Shown here: positions 22,650 through 39,430 of the stretch, piece by piece
Layout: every line of letters starts with the position of its first letter
How positions within the stretch are numbered: position 1 is the first letter of the stretch
Assembly (NCBI GenBank): GCA_039621445.1
Contig: CP154956.1
Coordinates: 64,372,257 to 64,436,256 of the forward strand
Direction of reading: 5' to 3'
DNA: 64,000 nt
DNA from: Euglena gracilis
Lineage: Eukaryota > Euglenida > Euglenophyceae > Euglenales
Position numbers and translations under genes: made by a program
The notes under the pieces: generated by a model
The model's input: only the letters and a program-made list of their open reading frames with translations
What the model was told of the DNA's origin: nothing
Databases searched by the model: none

Positions 22650-22742
22650 ACTGCTGGGCCTGTGCAAGCACACCTCGAACGACCCCACAACCTTCCAACC
22701 TTCCCCTTCTGTTGTGGTGTGCAAGACGACATGATATTCCAT
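22650..22742 (-). CDS. Weak candidate exon, unassigned
   Basis: The minus strand reads MEYHVVLHTTTEGEGWKVVG, then SFEVCLHRPSS. It is in one frame only with reasonable composition, but less GC-biased than other exons here. No family recognised. Confidence 0.3.
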
Positions 22743-23230
22743 CATACGTGCCACACCAATACTGGAATAACAATCATAATAAATCAGATTACTGGCAACA
22801 GTGGGCACAAAGCGTTGTTGAAAACAGTTGGGAGGGGTTGGTGCCATGTAAACCCTCCCCCCAAATAATACCCTCCCAAATGATACCCCCCCCCCCCCCT
22901 CGGGGTCTGATTTCGGTGACCGAGTTGATACCACCCCCTCCAATCTTGGGCCGACGACCCGGATTTGACCTGAAAATGAGGATAAAAAATAAGAATCTCT
23001 GACAACAAATTACGAAAAAAAAATCGATTTTTCTGGATCATCTGGCCTCCAAAATGCCAAAGTTCATGAGAAAGTGCAAAAAATGACCCCAAAGGGGTGT
23101 TTTGGGTGCTATTTTGGGTCCTGCGGGACTTCAAGAAACTTCGAGAAACTTGGTATTACCCCCCCCCCCCCCGGGCCGGGACTTCGGGCGGGAAAAAACC
23201 CCGGGGGGTATTATTTGGAGGGGGGGGTTA

Positions 23231-23375
23231 GTCGGAAATGAGCGTCTTCCAAGGGGGCAATCCTCTCCATCTGACAAACTGAGTGTGGATGACGTCGGTT
23301 GCCAAACACCCTCTGTCCCGGACATTCTCCAGATATTCCCATGCACTGCACGCACTGTGGACCGTCACCCCCCCC
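23231..23375 (-). CDS. Candidate terminal exon, unassigned
   Basis: The minus strand reads TVHSACSAWEYLENVRDRGC, then LATDVIHTQFVRWRG and a stop soon after. A C run precedes it on the minus strand, as before other host exons. No domain recognised. Confidence 0.35.
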
Positions 23376-23686
23376 CCCCCGATGTCAGCCCGCAGCCCGA
23401 CGTCCAGCAAGGCAGAACACAGAACAGCAGGCCGGCTGGACCCCACACCGCGGGGCACAGGGACAGGGGGCAGGCAGGCAGTGGCGGAGGCGGCGGGGGG
23501 GGGGGGGGACGGCGGAGTGACGGGCGGAGGGACCAGTGCACTTCGGGAGGGGATCCCCCAACTCCATTTCAAATGGAAGCCCCTCTTCCCGGAAAAGCAC
23601 CATCTCCCCCAAAAGCCACCGCACCCCATGGGTTCCTTGCGGACACTCCCACCCACCCACCCACCGTCCCACTTGCCCACCGACAC

Positions 23687-26560
<2,874 letters not shown>

Positions 26561-28119
26561 AGTGGCTTGGGTCTTCTGGAGTGGAACAGAGAATGGAGGC
26601 AGCATTTGGGGACCCAGAGGGAGGATGCGCACACGTGGGTTGCTGTGCGATGTATGTGTACTGCGACACGTAGCACTGAACCGTGGCAGTGGGGTCACAC
26701 CTGGCCACCACGGTTACCAGCCATCGCCATTGGCTGGTTTAGCAATGGCTCAAGGTCAACTTTTGCTTCTCCATTTTGTGCTGAAAACAGGCCCCGTGAC
26801 ACTGCCAGCTCGGACATGGGTTCCTCACATGCACGCGCGCACGCGCCCACAGAACTGCCCGTAGACAAATGGCACACCGTGTGGCCAGAGGCTGTGAAAT
26901 GGCCAATCCCCAACTACCCGCCCTCCCTTCTGCCCACCGACCGGGTTCCAAATTCCCCCGATCAAGGGGTGGTCAGTGTCACCCCTGAATAGAAGCCCCT
27001 GCCCCCATCAGTTTTTGACCATTGGTCCGAATAGAAGCCCCCCCCCCCTTTACACACAGCACAATGCACACAGTGTGCACCGCACCCCGAAGAGAGCACC
27101 CCCCTCGGTTTTTGACAAAATCGAGTTTTTTTTGGTCCGAATAGAAGCCCAGGGGGCTTCTTCTATTCAGGGGGGGGGGCGACTTTGCCGGATTTGCACT
27201 TAGGCTTTCTTGTGTTGGTTTGCGCATATGCACAAATCAACACAACGTCTTATGTCGGCTGTGCAACCCCGGGGGGTTTGAAAACGCGGCGACACGAGAA
27301 TGCAAAAAATGAATAAAATCTTGTTTTGGGGGGTGCAACCCCTGAGACTTTGTCAAAAAATGGTATGTTTTGGGGGTCCGGAAATGAGCTCCGGACCTCA
27401 AAACCCCGCGACCTACCCCCAACCACCCCGCAACTGGGGGGGGGGCGAATGGTCAACAAGGTGGGAGGGGGTGATAGACTCAGATCAGCTGCCCCATGCA
27501 TCCCCCTGCCCAGAGTGCTGGGGGGGGGGGGCACTGTGGGCAGGAGGGATGCAAACTACGCGTACAGATGGGTGAAAACGGCATGGCAAAAAGTGGACAT
27601 ATAATGCAAACATCGGAGCACGCTTCTTTTGGCCAACGCCAGGGGGGGGGGAGGGGGATGCCCTGTGCTATGGGGTGCCAGCCCACAGCAGGCACACCCC
27701 CCTGGGGGGTTTGGCAACCAGCCAAATTTCCTTTGAAAATGGCCATTTTCAGGGGGGGTCTGTGTTATAACACTACCCAACCCAGAGCCTGACCCCGACG
27801 GGGTGTCGAAAGTGCCCAACTCCCCTGTCTGCCCATAGCATCCCCCGGGGGGGGGGGGTGCGCACTTCTTTTAGAAGAAGCCTGCATTGGAGAATACTCA
27901 AAAAATCTGTTGTCCAGGACTTGGAATACTTCCACTCCTTTCCCAGAAAAATGTCCTGAAAAAAAAACTGCTCAAAAAACAAAAATGTCCTGAAATAAAA
28001 ATGCTCAAAATCCTCCAAAAGCATTTCGCAACACTGCAAAAAAAAAAACAGAGCCCAAAACACAGCACTGCGTGGCGCATATTCTCCCCTTCCTTGCAAT
28101 GGGCCATCCGGCAGCACTG
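26561..28119. other. No gene supported; G/C-run repeats
   Basis: The stretches 26,980-27,180 and 27,240-27,900 contain short 'gaatagaagcccc' and G-run motifs repeated in both orientations. Nothing coding was recognised. Confidence 0.5.
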
Positions 28120-28224
28120 TGGCCTGGCCGGGGGGCAGCCGCCGGCCAACGCCAGTGTGGGCGGTGGGGGTGGGCGGAAGAAAGACAGCGCGAGGGCGAG
28201 GGCCACCAGCAGCCCGCCGGCAGG
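28120..28224 (-). CDS. Candidate hydrophobic (presequence-like) exon
   Basis: The minus strand reads PAGGLLVALALALSFFRPPP, then PPTLALAGG. A clear membrane-spanning stretch follows a C run. It lies between the rubredoxin exons and the ATG-bearing hydrophobic exon at 32.5 kb on the same strand. It could be the second hydrophobic segment of a bipartite plastid presequence. The link to rubredoxin is inferred from order only. Confidence 0.42.
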
Positions 28225-31075
28225 GCTGCGTGGGAGGCCAGTCCGGGGGGGGGGGGGGCAGGACGTCCCCCAACCCCCGTCACCACAAGGCTGTATCAGG
28301 TTTGGGGCTTCGGGGGGTCCATCCACCCCTGCCCACCAGTCAGCAGCGGGGTAGCCCCAGAAGGCAGGGCGGAGAGGGTGGTGGGGAGGTGGACGAGCCC
28401 CGGGTCGGAGATGGTGCTGGCGGCCTGCGAGAGGGTGGGGGGGGGAACACCAAAGAAAGCTCCCAGCCAGCCCAACCTCTTCGATTTCCGCTTAAGTCCA
28501 TGTCTAACTCAAGACATGGCCAATCACGTGCCTAGCCCTGGTTTGATAAATTTGCCTATTATGTCTTTATTTGTTATTGTTATTCTTTGTTTTTTTTATT
28601 GTCTCAGCAGGGGCAACTACGCACTTGTGCAGTGTGTTGTTTTGCCATTGCAGTGTGACATACAATAAATAGCACGGTTGTTCGCTGCGGTGGGCTTCGA
28701 CTTGCCCCTGGTATTTCGGTTCTTTTTGTTTCCCATCAAACTTGGCCCCTTGCTTCACGAGGGTCCGATGAGGATGCTCTTTAACGAAGCATCTGTTCTG
28801 GGCTGCAGAGCTGCTCTTCTTACAGTGCACAACTCGAGGGGGAGGTCCTGTGCAGCTTTGCCCATGGCACTCCGGTGGCGGATCTCCCCTGAGCAGGGCA
28901 GAACGGGAAGGCCTGGTGGGGGGGGGTCGACCCCCCCCCACCCACCACAACATTTTCACCAATTTCGGGAAAACGGGGATGTTGGCCAGGGATATTTTTT
29001 GAAAATCTTTTTTGAAAAATGAACCCAAAATACATCATTTTTTTGATGGAAAACCACATTTTTTTCACAAAAAAATCTCAAAATTTTCAGGTTTAAAAAT
29101 TGGTGGTTTTTAGGAGGGGGGGGGTGAAAAAAAACGAATGTCAAAAAAATCGGACCAACTTTTGGCACAGCCAAATTTTACTGACATTTTTTTCTTTGAT
29201 TTTTTTTTGATTTTGAATGGCATTTTTTGCTTCAAAAAAATCTCAAAATCAAAGTTTTGGGGAAATGTTGAATATTGGGAAGGTGTGAAAAAATGGGGTT
29301 TGGGGGGTTTTTGGGGGGACCTCCTATATGGGTCCCAAAATGGGTCAAAAATACACCTAGCGTCGAAGGCGCCGGAAAAAATTTCGGGTCCAAAAATTGG
29401 TGCTCCCGGAAATACGGAAAGAGGTGGTGGGAGGGTGGGTCGCCCCCCCCCCCCACCCACCATGCAGGGGGTGGGGGGTGGGGGTGGTCGAATCCCCCAC
29501 TCACCACCCTGGCTGTTCGGCCGATTCCCGTTCTGCCCTGCCCCTGAGCGACCCACCGCGCAAAATAGCCTCACCCCACCTTGATGGGGGTGTATAATCC
29601 GGAGACTTGGCTGCAACTGATGGAGTGCAGCAGAAGCAAAGTAAATAACAATGGAAGCCATGAACAAAATTCTGGGAGTAAATGGAAAAAAAAGACACAG
29701 TGATATTTGAAAGGACGCAGTAGCACATGGAAGATACGATAAAATATGATACCTACAAATCTAACACAAATCCACAACAAACCACTTTGAAATTGAATGC
29801 AATTTCCTGGTGCGTACTTTTCAACCCCCTTAAAAGAACAAACACCATGCAATCATAAATGGCAGAAACATCCCTGATCCCCCAGATCACTCCGCCGGAT
29901 CCCCCCTCAGAGGGGGCAGTTGTACGGGGCTGCCATTCATCCTTCACTTCAAAGGCAGTGCCTCAAACATGTGTCGTAGTTAGTACATATCCTCACATAT
30001 ATTACACATTGAAGATATGGCTGCATTGGCACAGCTTTCTCCAAAACGCAGAATGCATGCAAACCTTTTTTGCAGCATAAGCAGCCACAATCCACAGGCC
30101 AGATTTTTGGCCAAACCCCCCACCCCATCATTTTGCTCCTCTCCAATGGATCTCCTGGGCGGACAGAGCAGAAACTCTGGAGTACAATCCACAAAAAAAA
30201 GAAGGGATTCTCCCTGCATAGAATCACTTGGTGAACCCTGGGGGGGAACCCCCCCTGTGTGCACCGTGGATGTTTTTTTTTGGGTGCCTTTTATCCCTTC
30301 TTCTGGCCTGGTGCTGGTTTTCGCCACGACCCCGCCCCCGACCCCCCCCCCCAGGTCAACCACCACCCCCACCCACCCACCCAAAATCCAGCTAAAATCG
30401 GCCGAAAATGCGGGGAAAAATTCCGGCCCCACCTTCGGCCGGACAAAAATCTGACCCACAGAACACCCCATCGTTAATTATCGGCTGAGACAGCAGATTT
30501 GGCGAAATGCTAAGAAAAAGACGAGGAGGAGGGCATTTGGGTTCTGGAAAATTTGGGGAAAATACGGGTCGCATCCTTGAAGGCTCTGTTGACCGAAACG
30601 TAAACCCCAATCAAGTGGAAGTGGGATTTCCATTTGCAGGATTTTTTTGGCACTGATGGTGTGCCATAAAAGCAGATTTGATGTCAGGGTCAGAATTACG
30701 GTTCCGGCTACATTCGAAGGAGGACTTTGCTTTGTGTTTCAGGCCTGCAGTCTACCAGTCCACCAAGCAGTTCACCTGTCCACACTAGTGGGACCCCCAT
30801 CTGCCCCCCCCCCCCCCTGGGAATCTGTCACCTGACAGCTTGGCGAGTATTCCTGGGCGAAACCCTGACAGTTTCCCAGGCATCATGGGTTCTTGGAGAA
30901 GGTAGGTAGGTAATTGAATATTTTGCATACTCCCGGTTGCGGAATTAATCCCCCTGACACAAACACATCGTTGCTTCCCATTGCCTGTTGGAAGATGGTA
31001 TGGAGACCATGCCTTCAAGGGACTTCCACACCTCCATACAAACACAATGCAATGCACCAGCAATATACACAGAAA

Positions 31076-31280
<205 letters not shown>

Positions 31281-31942
31281 GAGGAGGAGGGCATTTGGGT
31301 TCTGGAAAATTGGGGAAAATACGCTGGTGGAACACACCAGGGGCAGTCAGGTGACCCGCAGAGGAACGGGAGAGCACCCTGAAGGGAGAGAAGGGGAGGG
31401 AATGCCGCCTTCGTTTCTGCCCCTTCCTCCCCAACGCAATGCCAACCTCTGGCTAACGGTGCTCCAAGGTCAGGCAGCATCCTTCTAATCTAACCCCTTT
31501 CGGAATGCGCACATCAGAGCACACACTTTTCTCTGAAATGATCTAGTTTAAGTGTGCAGGTACAATTTGTTTGACCTGGAAATAGCCTGCACGCTGCAAA
31601 AATGACCTTGGGGTGTGGGGGGCTGGTTTTCCAAAAATGACCAACTGATTTTTGGAAGAGTGGATGCGACACCCTTCCTCCTGGGGGTCGGTCAAAATTT
31701 GCGTATCCGCAAGCACTTTTTTTTCGAAAACGGAAAATGCCGAAATGCACAATTTCTAGTTAATATTTGCTGGAAATATGGATATGGATGAATCGACCTA
31801 GATGGTGGATATACTGGGGCTGATTGGCCAAAAGCAAAAGTGGTTGAGAAGTTGTTTTCCGTTTCTGATTTCACATAAACACCTTGGCATCCGGGAAAAT
31901 TGATGTGAAGAAAATAGCCTCAAAATTCTGTGCATGAATAAA

Positions 31943-32000
31943 ATACATATACATATACATATACATACATACATATACATAACTATATATATATATATCT
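31943..32000. repeat. (ATACAT)n/(TA)n microsatellite
   Basis: Tandem ATACAT units pass into TATATATA. Confidence 0.85.
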
Positions 32001-32334
32001 ATGTATATTGTTTGTAATTTTAGATTATACACACAACGTTTTCCATATGTGTATACAATAATATTCCATATATGTATACACTTACAAAATTGTATACGTA
32101 TTCTGGTGCATCCAGTGGAGAGTCACTTCTGTGGGTTTTTAATTTACTGACCCCCCCCTCGCCAAGGGCGGGAGGGGGCTTGGACCAAAAACAATCAACC
32201 ACCCTGCAAAAAAAAAAACCAGTCACCCCTGTGGGTCAACTGCTGAATACCTGAATGCCTGAAGCCCGAAAAATGAGTCCCAGACAGTCACCCCCTTTCC
32301 CTTGGGATGGTACCCCTTCTGATAGCGGTGGCCA

Positions 32335-32548
32335 GGCACAAACCACGGCGGCCCGGCGGGGCCGCCACCGCCCGGCAGGCACACCGGCCGCCCGGCGCCG
32401 CCCACAGCGCACCGCGGGGCGCCCGGTCGACGGGGGAGACGGCCAGCACGACGGCCGCCAGGCACAGCCCGGCCCCCAGGCTCAGCAGCGCCTGTGGCAG
32501 CCCCAGCGGCGCGGGGCTGGCGGAGGGCGGGGGCGGGAGGGCGGCCAT
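32335..32548 (-). CDS. Candidate first exon with signal-anchor segment
   Basis: ATG at 32,548 (minus). The product begins MAALPPPPSASPAPLGLPQA, then LLSLGAGLCLAAVVLAVSP (hydrophobic core) and an Arg/Ala-rich region. This is the design of a signal peptide plus transit-like region. Together with the hydrophobic exon at 28.2 kb it could form a euglenid bipartite plastid presequence for rubredoxin. No splice junction proves this. Confidence 0.42.
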
Positions 32549-35500
32549 GTGGCAAGGGGTGGGGGGCGGGGTCGCGCCTGCGAGGCGGTGGGGGCCGCCG
32601 CCATCCCATATGCGGTCAACGATGGCCAATTGTCACCCGCAGGGATACCCACTTCGGGGGTGTTGTTGTTGTTTTTGTTGGCAACGGTGCATTGAGCATA
32701 CGAGTGCGCCGTGCATGGAGCGTCCGAAATGGACGATTCGGGAAGTTCTGAGCCTCAAAACCGAAGGCTGCATGAGGTGGGCATGCCAAGAGCATCAAGT
32801 TGAATTCCTGCGGCACAAAAGTTTGCCCTTATCGTAGCTGGCCGATCAAATTTTGATCCGTAGGTATCTGGAGATATCTGGAGTTACCCCCCCCCCCTTC
32901 CCCTGCGCGCTTGGTCCGGGTCATGATTGAAGATGAGGCCAGGGGGCCAACCTTATGGGGGCCAAATTTGCATGTTAAGAATTTTGACGGCCACGTGCGA
33001 AAGGCCAAAGGCCAACTTCACGGGGCCAAGCTTGAATGTAAGGAGGAGGGGGGCCAAGCGCCAGGGGGGGGGGAGGTAGCTGTAGTTATCCGTAGTTGCA
33101 AAAGAGGAGGGGTAGCCGGAGTTATCTGTATTTGCAAAGGGCCTGTACTGACAGGGCCAACCATGCAAAAAAAAGGTTGAAATAGAACGGGAAAAGGCAG
33201 ATTGGGTGTATGTGCCACAGCTTCTGAACTTACCAACTACCACACATAAAAAAGCACATGGTGTGCACCTTATGCAAGCTGATGTACGAGAGTCACACCC
33301 CCTTTTGGTCAAAAGGCCCTGCATATCCCCAGTTGTCTGTTGTTGTTCAGAAATATCCATATTGCTTATCTGTAGGTCTCTGTCCGAAAATATCGACATT
33401 TTGGGGGTTCGGGCTCGTCCGCGCCATCTGTGGTTGTCCGTAATTATCCATTTCAGGATGAGCGCAAATCCCTGCACAGAGGTGCTGGCAAGCTGGCAAT
33501 TTCTTGTTCCATTTGTGAGGGAAAATATTATTTCAAAAGAGATGGACCTGCAGACTGCAGGCAGAGATGGCTGCAAAATTCAACTCAGATGACTGCAAAA
33601 GGCTGGTTAAAATTCGTAATTCTGAGATGATGGTTTACTTAATGAAGAAAATTGATCTCTGCACATTTCATTTTCCCTTTCTGCAGGGCATACTAATATT
33701 AAAACCAATCTCATCACTTCAGAAAAAAAAACCCTTAAACAACCATTGATATGTGAGGGGCCAGTCAACAGGCAAAAGTGAGGCACAGGCATGCAGTGGG
33801 GCGAGCGGGTGGGAGTTGAGAGGAGTGATGGAGGGAGGGCTCACTGGAAGCCAGTGGGGACATAGGGGGGGGGCAGGAGGGAGATGCACAGCTGAGGGCA
33901 GGGCAGGCGCGCAGGCGGTGACGGGTGCGGGGCCGGGGGGGGGGCAGGGCGGTGATTGAATTTTGGAAAAATGTGCTGGATCAGCACATGCAACAAAAAA
34001 ATACACAGGACAAAAATGTGCGAAAATTCGACATTTTTGCCTTCGGCGAAAGCAGGTCAATACCGGGAGAAAGCTTGATATCAGGCACCCTTGAACCATA
34101 TCCAAGGTCCCACCAACCCCCCAAAATACTAAAAAATGTGGAGTTCGACTTCTTTTCAGGCTGTTGGCCAGCCATCGGCCCAAAATCGGTCCTCAAGGGT
34201 GCCTCAAATAAACAAAAAATCCCCGTCCTGCAAAGGCCGGCTGAGAGAGGGAGGTCGGACCTCACTTGGGAGGGAGGGGCTGTGGCTGGGGGGGGGGGGC
34301 GTCTGCGCCTGCGGTGGCAGGAGTGGGTGAGTGCCGGTGGTGAGGGGGACATGGGCCAGAGGGGGGGGACGGCGATGGGTCAGAGACACACACGGACGAG
34401 GCGGAACGGAACGGCGAGGCAGGCCGGCGGCATTGGCAGGCATGCCCCCGGGGCGGCACGGGCAGAGGGGCGGCCCCCACCCGCTGTCCCGAATGACTGC
34501 CCCCAAACGACGATTTTGGATTTGGAATTTGATGAATGATTTGGATTGGAGGAAAATGACAATTGCCTTGGGTTGAGGTCCAAGCCCAAAGAAATTACCC
34601 GCTCCCGAGTTCTAGAGTCAAGCCTTCAAATAATTTACCCCATCCCCAGGGTCCGCTTTTTTGGCCGCCCAAATCATTTACCCTTAGTCCTCTGTTTGGG
34701 GGGGGGGGATGAATCAATGAAGGGGAAGCGCTCACGGTGGGTGTCCTGAACCATGATCACCTGGCAGGGAAAACCTGCACTGGGAAACAAACGAAGAGCT
34801 GCGTTCAGGAAAAATTTCCCGGGTCATTTGTGTTCTGTGTCTGGTCTGTGGCAGGGCAAAGCCTCAGGGAGGCCAATGCCGAGGCGAGTGGCTCGTTTGA
34901 TATCAACGGGCAGGGCTGCGGTCCTGGGCACAGATTCACTTCACTCCGTGACCCCCAGGGGCTCCTGCCCCGGGGAGTCGACCCGCCCACCGACCACCCA
35001 AAAAACCCCAAAAGAACCGAAACCACTTCACCGCGCAACGGGGGCCGACACCCACGCACCCAGCGTTCAAGAAATCTGTGGTCCTGAGCCGCTTGATACC
35101 ACGCTACACAGTGCTAAGAGTGCTGGGGCGACGCCTTCGGGGATGGGCAGCGGGAGGGGCCACTTTTGGAAAAAGGAAGGGAACGGGACCCAACAAAATT
35201 TCTCCTCGGTGGGCGGGATGCCGCTTCATTGCAAAAGAGACTGGAACTAGTTGGAGGCTTTTGGGGCTGCTATTTTCTGGGTTTGGCCTTTGAGCCAAAT
35301 GGAGGTTCCAGCAGAGGGGTAAAACCCACCCAAACTAAGCAGGCATTGTTGCCACATGTTGCACCACTTCTTTCCTCCCGAGGGAAAACTCTGATCATCC
35401 AGGCGGGTCTCTGGTGGGGTCAGACTGGGCATCGCCTGACATCAAACTGACATCAAACCAAACCCTTGCTGAGACCCCCGTGGGGAAAGGGGCTTCAATT

Positions 35501-36730
35501 TGGGTGGTAAAATGGGGAATGCAAAAGGGAAAATTCGCCCATGCATTACCACCATTTGAGGAAACAACACATTGGTTGGGCCACGGGAAGAGGGCCAGGG
35601 AATGAGAGCATCCTGCAGAACAGTGATACCATATGGCGGTGAGCCTACAGGATTAACACTTTATGAGAATGGGTCAGGCGGTCTTTCGGGGACCTTTCTC
35701 AAACAGCTTGACAATTTGGGGAGAGGTTGGGAACAATTTTTGCAGGAAAAAGTTGACATCAGAAGCCACTTTGTGGATTGGCATTGAAAACCTGTGCTTA
35801 TGTTTGAGTTGTGTGTGGATCCCAATCCCTGTCTCTGAAATGGACACGGACGCAGGCGGGGGTGGGGCACCCAAATAAATCACAGCACGGGGTGATTTTT
35901 GCATCAGCATACACATCATTCTTTTCCTGTACCAATTGGAGGTGGGGGACACTCCCCTCTTCACCAATTCTCCGCCTGGCATGAAATACCGGGCAAAATT
36001 TTTTGTCACCCAAAACCAGACAAAATGCCATTGGGCATCTTTTTTGGGGCAAAAATCTGTCAAAAAAGCCGAGAATTTTCGGCGCAGAGCTGGACGGAAA
36101 GGTGCACCATTTGAAGGGAGGTCCTGGGCACCCCCAGGGTCGGTCCGGACCCCCCCTCCAGGAGGGGGGGAGGGGTGTAGGGGATACAGGGGGCCGGTCC
36201 AGGAGGGGGGGGGGGAACACGCGGACCCAATTGGGGAAAAATTGTTTTGGGATCATCGCCCATCCACCAACAACGTCCAAAAAATGTGGTTTTCGATGTT
36301 TGATTTTTTGGCCCCGTTTGAGCCCCGGGACTGGCCCTTGGCCTGGGGGCGGTCCTTGAATTAATACAGATCCTGTCCGTTATGGGCCACCCTGCCCCTT
36401 ATCATAACCAGGTTTTGTGGAGGGCCTTTCCCGCTTGGAGCCGGAGGAGCCGGGATGTGTTTGCTGGCAGCCCAGCGGCCCGGCCATTTTTTTTTTACTC
36501 CAAAATGGCCCAAATAACGGCTAAAATGGTATAAAACAGGCCAAAATAATACAAAACGTGCCATATTAGGGCCAAGGCGTGAAGCTGGCTATGGGTGGTC
36601 AGTCACGGGAGGTAGGGCGGCCATTGGTTGGGCCGTGGCCGGCCTCGGCCACCCAACCACAACAGATCCAGCAACCCAAACCAGAAGTGCATCGCACAAT
36701 GGCGCGATAAATTAGCCCCTATAGATTACT
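32549..36730. other. No gene supported
   Basis: Mostly AT-balanced sequence with short G/C runs (32,886-32,896, 33,064-33,072, 34,290-34,299, 36,165-36,215). Open frames are short or low-complexity. The GC-rich patch near 34,320-34,480 is open on both strands without recognisable protein. Confidence 0.5.
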
Positions 36731-36736
36731 AGCTAC

Positions 36737-36849
36737 CCCAAAGAGCTGCCCAACTAGGGTTAATCCGCATGATGAGAACCCTCACTCGGCACCTTCGGTC
36801 TCGCTCGGGTCCCCCCATGTTTTTAACCTGAGTTGGGCAGCTCTTTGGG
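36737..36849. repeat. 113-bp foldback with 19-bp perfect arms
   Basis: CCCAAAGAGCTGCCCAACT at 36,737-36,755 is the exact inverse complement of 36,831-36,849, spacer 75 bp. It resembles a miniature foldback element or a transcribed stem-loop. Confidence 0.8.
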
Positions 36850-36959
36850 TTCATTGAGAATGCTTTAGAAGCCAATATAATGCCGTTGAAGGGGAAGGGG
36901 TCAACTGTTTGCATGAGAACCTTGACCCCAACACTATTCCTTCAAAGAACCTCATAAAA

Positions 36960-37030
36960 TCCCTCTGCAGTTTTGTTGGGCTGCGGCCAGCCCAGCAGGC
37001 TGCGGCCAGCCCGGCAGGCTGCGGCCACCT
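36960..37030. repeat. Short tandem repeat, about 20-bp unit
   Basis: About three copies of GCAGGCTGCGGCCAGCCC-like units. Confidence 0.7.
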
Positions 37031-37189
37031 ACCTCCCACGAACCTGTCCCCCGTGACCTCCCACTTGCTTCCCACCTGCTGGCCCTGGGGGTCCATATAG
37101 GGTCCCCAGGGCTTGATTGATTTAGGACCCCAGTCATTTCCTTTGACACCACACCATTTTGGAGATATTCTATAAAAAAATTCGATCAA

Positions 37190-37935
37190 AAAATGGCTGA
37201 GTCAAGACAGGCCAAACGTACATGAACGCATACTTGGAGTTGGAACACCAAAAAATGGCCACAACTTGGGCTAGCCGTGGAGTTACGGGGAAATCAAAAT
37301 ACTGTTAAATGGACGTTCCTAGGGCTTTGTTTTAGGTTGCCAGACATTCTTCTCTGACTTTGCTTCATTTCCAACATCTTTCGGAAACGTCCCCCAAAAA
37401 CAGTCCAAAAATGCCCCAAAATGGGCCAAAATTGACTGAAAAATGGTCATAACTCGAGCTGCGGTGTTGGGGAAAGTCAGCAATGGCCAGATAGGGCATT
37501 CCAAGGGTTTCATTTTAGGTTGACGAACACAGACCAGGAGGGTCCACAGCCAAGCCAGCCAGGGCACATTGGTACACACTTTCAGAAATAAGGTACGTTC
37601 TCTCAAAATATATCTGAAAAATAGGTTTTTTGAACCAAAATCTTATCTGTACCTCAACGAAATGGGGGAGTCGAAACTGGGGGGGGTTGGCTAAACCTTC
37701 CCAGTTGGGACCCCTTGTTGGCAGAATGACTCGGACTTGGCGAGGAGTTGAACGGAGATGACTTGAAAACCAGATCCAATCGCTCGCAATTGAAAAAAAA
37801 AATCCCGAAAAGGGGCTGGGTCATGGTAATAATCCGTGGTTTTCATTACCTACCCAGACCCAGGGGGTTCGGACACCCCCTTTCCCCCTGGGTAAGCTTT
37901 GCTCTTACTCTAAAGAGATAAGAGCTCAACCTCAA
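37190..37935 (-). repeat. Interspersed repeat R1, copy 2 (inverted)
   Basis: Same block order as 4715-5530 read on the minus strand, ending with the GGTAAGCTTTGCTCTTACTC...GATAAGAGCTCA edge near 37,893-37,930. More diverged than the other two copies. Confidence 0.7.
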
Positions 37936-38721
37936 ACCTAAACCAAAGCTGCCTGCATTTGGCAGGTGGGAACGCAGCATGGCCTCTCAAAAAACGCGAC
38001 ACAAAAAAAAAACGGCGTTACCCCCTTTTTTAAAAAGTGGTTTTGTGGTTTTAAAGCACCAAATTCAGGACAGAACCGGCATTATCAACCTTCGGTCAAA
38101 GGACCATCCAGGATCAATTTCGGACCACTAAAATTGAATTTTACGCGACTTTGTGTTCGCCAAATACTGACGATCACGATCGTATCTCCCACTGCGTCCA
38201 GGTACACACATGCCCCCTCGATCAAAAGCTCTTTTTATCAAAGCGATGGCCATGAAATCCTTCCACACTTCACAATACTCTTTTTTTTTCTGTTCTGGGA
38301 AAATCCTAATTTCCCTGTGCTGTGGTTACAGAACCTCCAGATCGTCGACCTGCCCCCCCCTCCAAAGGCTCTGCATTGTTCTCCGTGCTTTATAAGTCAA
38401 AAAAAATATGAAAATGTTCCAGAGAATCACCAAAATACAAGATGCCAATTTCATTGTCCTGTACGGTTTCACAATCAAATCCAGACTTCAACAACCATTT
38501 TTGGCCATTTTCGGGCACATCATTTACCACATTTTAATGTATGACAGAACCGGCGTTCCAAACGCTGAGTTTTGGACAGAACTGGTGTCCGGGGCCCCTT
38601 TCTCATGCACAGCTCAAAAGAAATACAGCCTGCCCCAACAGCCCTCGGCACCGCTAATCCTCCGGCAGGGTCAGGGGACCCGCAGCAAACTGGATGCAGG
38701 TGCGCGTGACCCCGACCGCCG
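37936..38721. other. No gene supported
   Basis: AT-rich sequence. The start (CTCTCAAAAAACGCGACAC) resembles 21,128-21,150, another interspersed-repeat trace. Confidence 0.45.
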
Positions 38722-38862
38722 CTACTTGCCCGTCAAGGGGCCGTCGGCCTCCACGAAGGGGTCCAGCGCCAGGCGCGTGTGCTGCGTCTGGGAGAACGAC
38801 GGCTGCTCGTTGGCCAGGGGGTCAATGGGGCGCTGTGCCGTTGCCGCCGCCGCCGCCCTCTC
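38722..38862 (-). CDS. Candidate C-terminal exon, low-complexity protein
   Basis: The minus strand reads (A)n-TAQRPIDPLANEQPSFSQTQ, then HTRLALDPFVEADGPLTGK and a TAG stop at 38,722-38,724. One frame only, GC-rich codons. Probably the last exon of the gene whose other exons are at 39,730-39,869 and 40,711-40,956. No domain recognised. Confidence 0.5.
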   Translation of the reverse strand, partial: ERAAAAATAQRPIDPLANEQPSFSQTQHTRLALDPFVEADGPLTGK

Positions 38863-39119
38863 CGACCCAGCTGGGCCGTGCCCTTGCGCCACCCACCCGG
38901 GGGGTTGGGGTTTTTAGCCAATAATTTGGGGGGAACCCGCCCAAACCCTTCAAAAGCTGCATTTTTGGCTATTTTTGACTCCCTGTCTTACCTCCCCCCC
39001 CCCCTGTCCAACGACCACTAAATATCGCTACTGACCGGGGGGAGGGGGGTGGTCGCTATTTTGGCCAAATATCGCTACTGACTGGGGGGGGGTTGTCGTT
39101 AGACAAGGACCGGGGTCAA

Positions 39120-39430
39120 AATTTTTTCTCCCGCTTCGTCCCAAGGTGAACAAAAGGTGAACAAAATGGCCAAAAGTGGTCAAAAGGGGGCAAAAAGTGG
39201 ATAAAAGCAGCCAGAAATGGCGTAAAATGGCCACAAATGTGCAAAATAGCCAGAAGGAGCCAAAAATTGGCATAAATGAAGCAAAAATGCATTCAAAGCA
39301 GCCAAAACTGGTTTAAATTGCCAAATGCAGCCCAGAGTGGCCAAAAGTGGCCAAAAGTGGTCGAAAATGGCCAAAACCATGGCCAAAAAAACGCCAAAAA
39401 GTTGCTGATTTGTATGAAAACAGGCAAAAA
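39120..39430. repeat. Repeat family R3 copy
   Basis: Degenerate GGCCAAAAGTGG units, flanked by GGTCGCTATTTTGGCC and GGTCGTTGGACAAG motifs with G runs. Confidence 0.6.
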
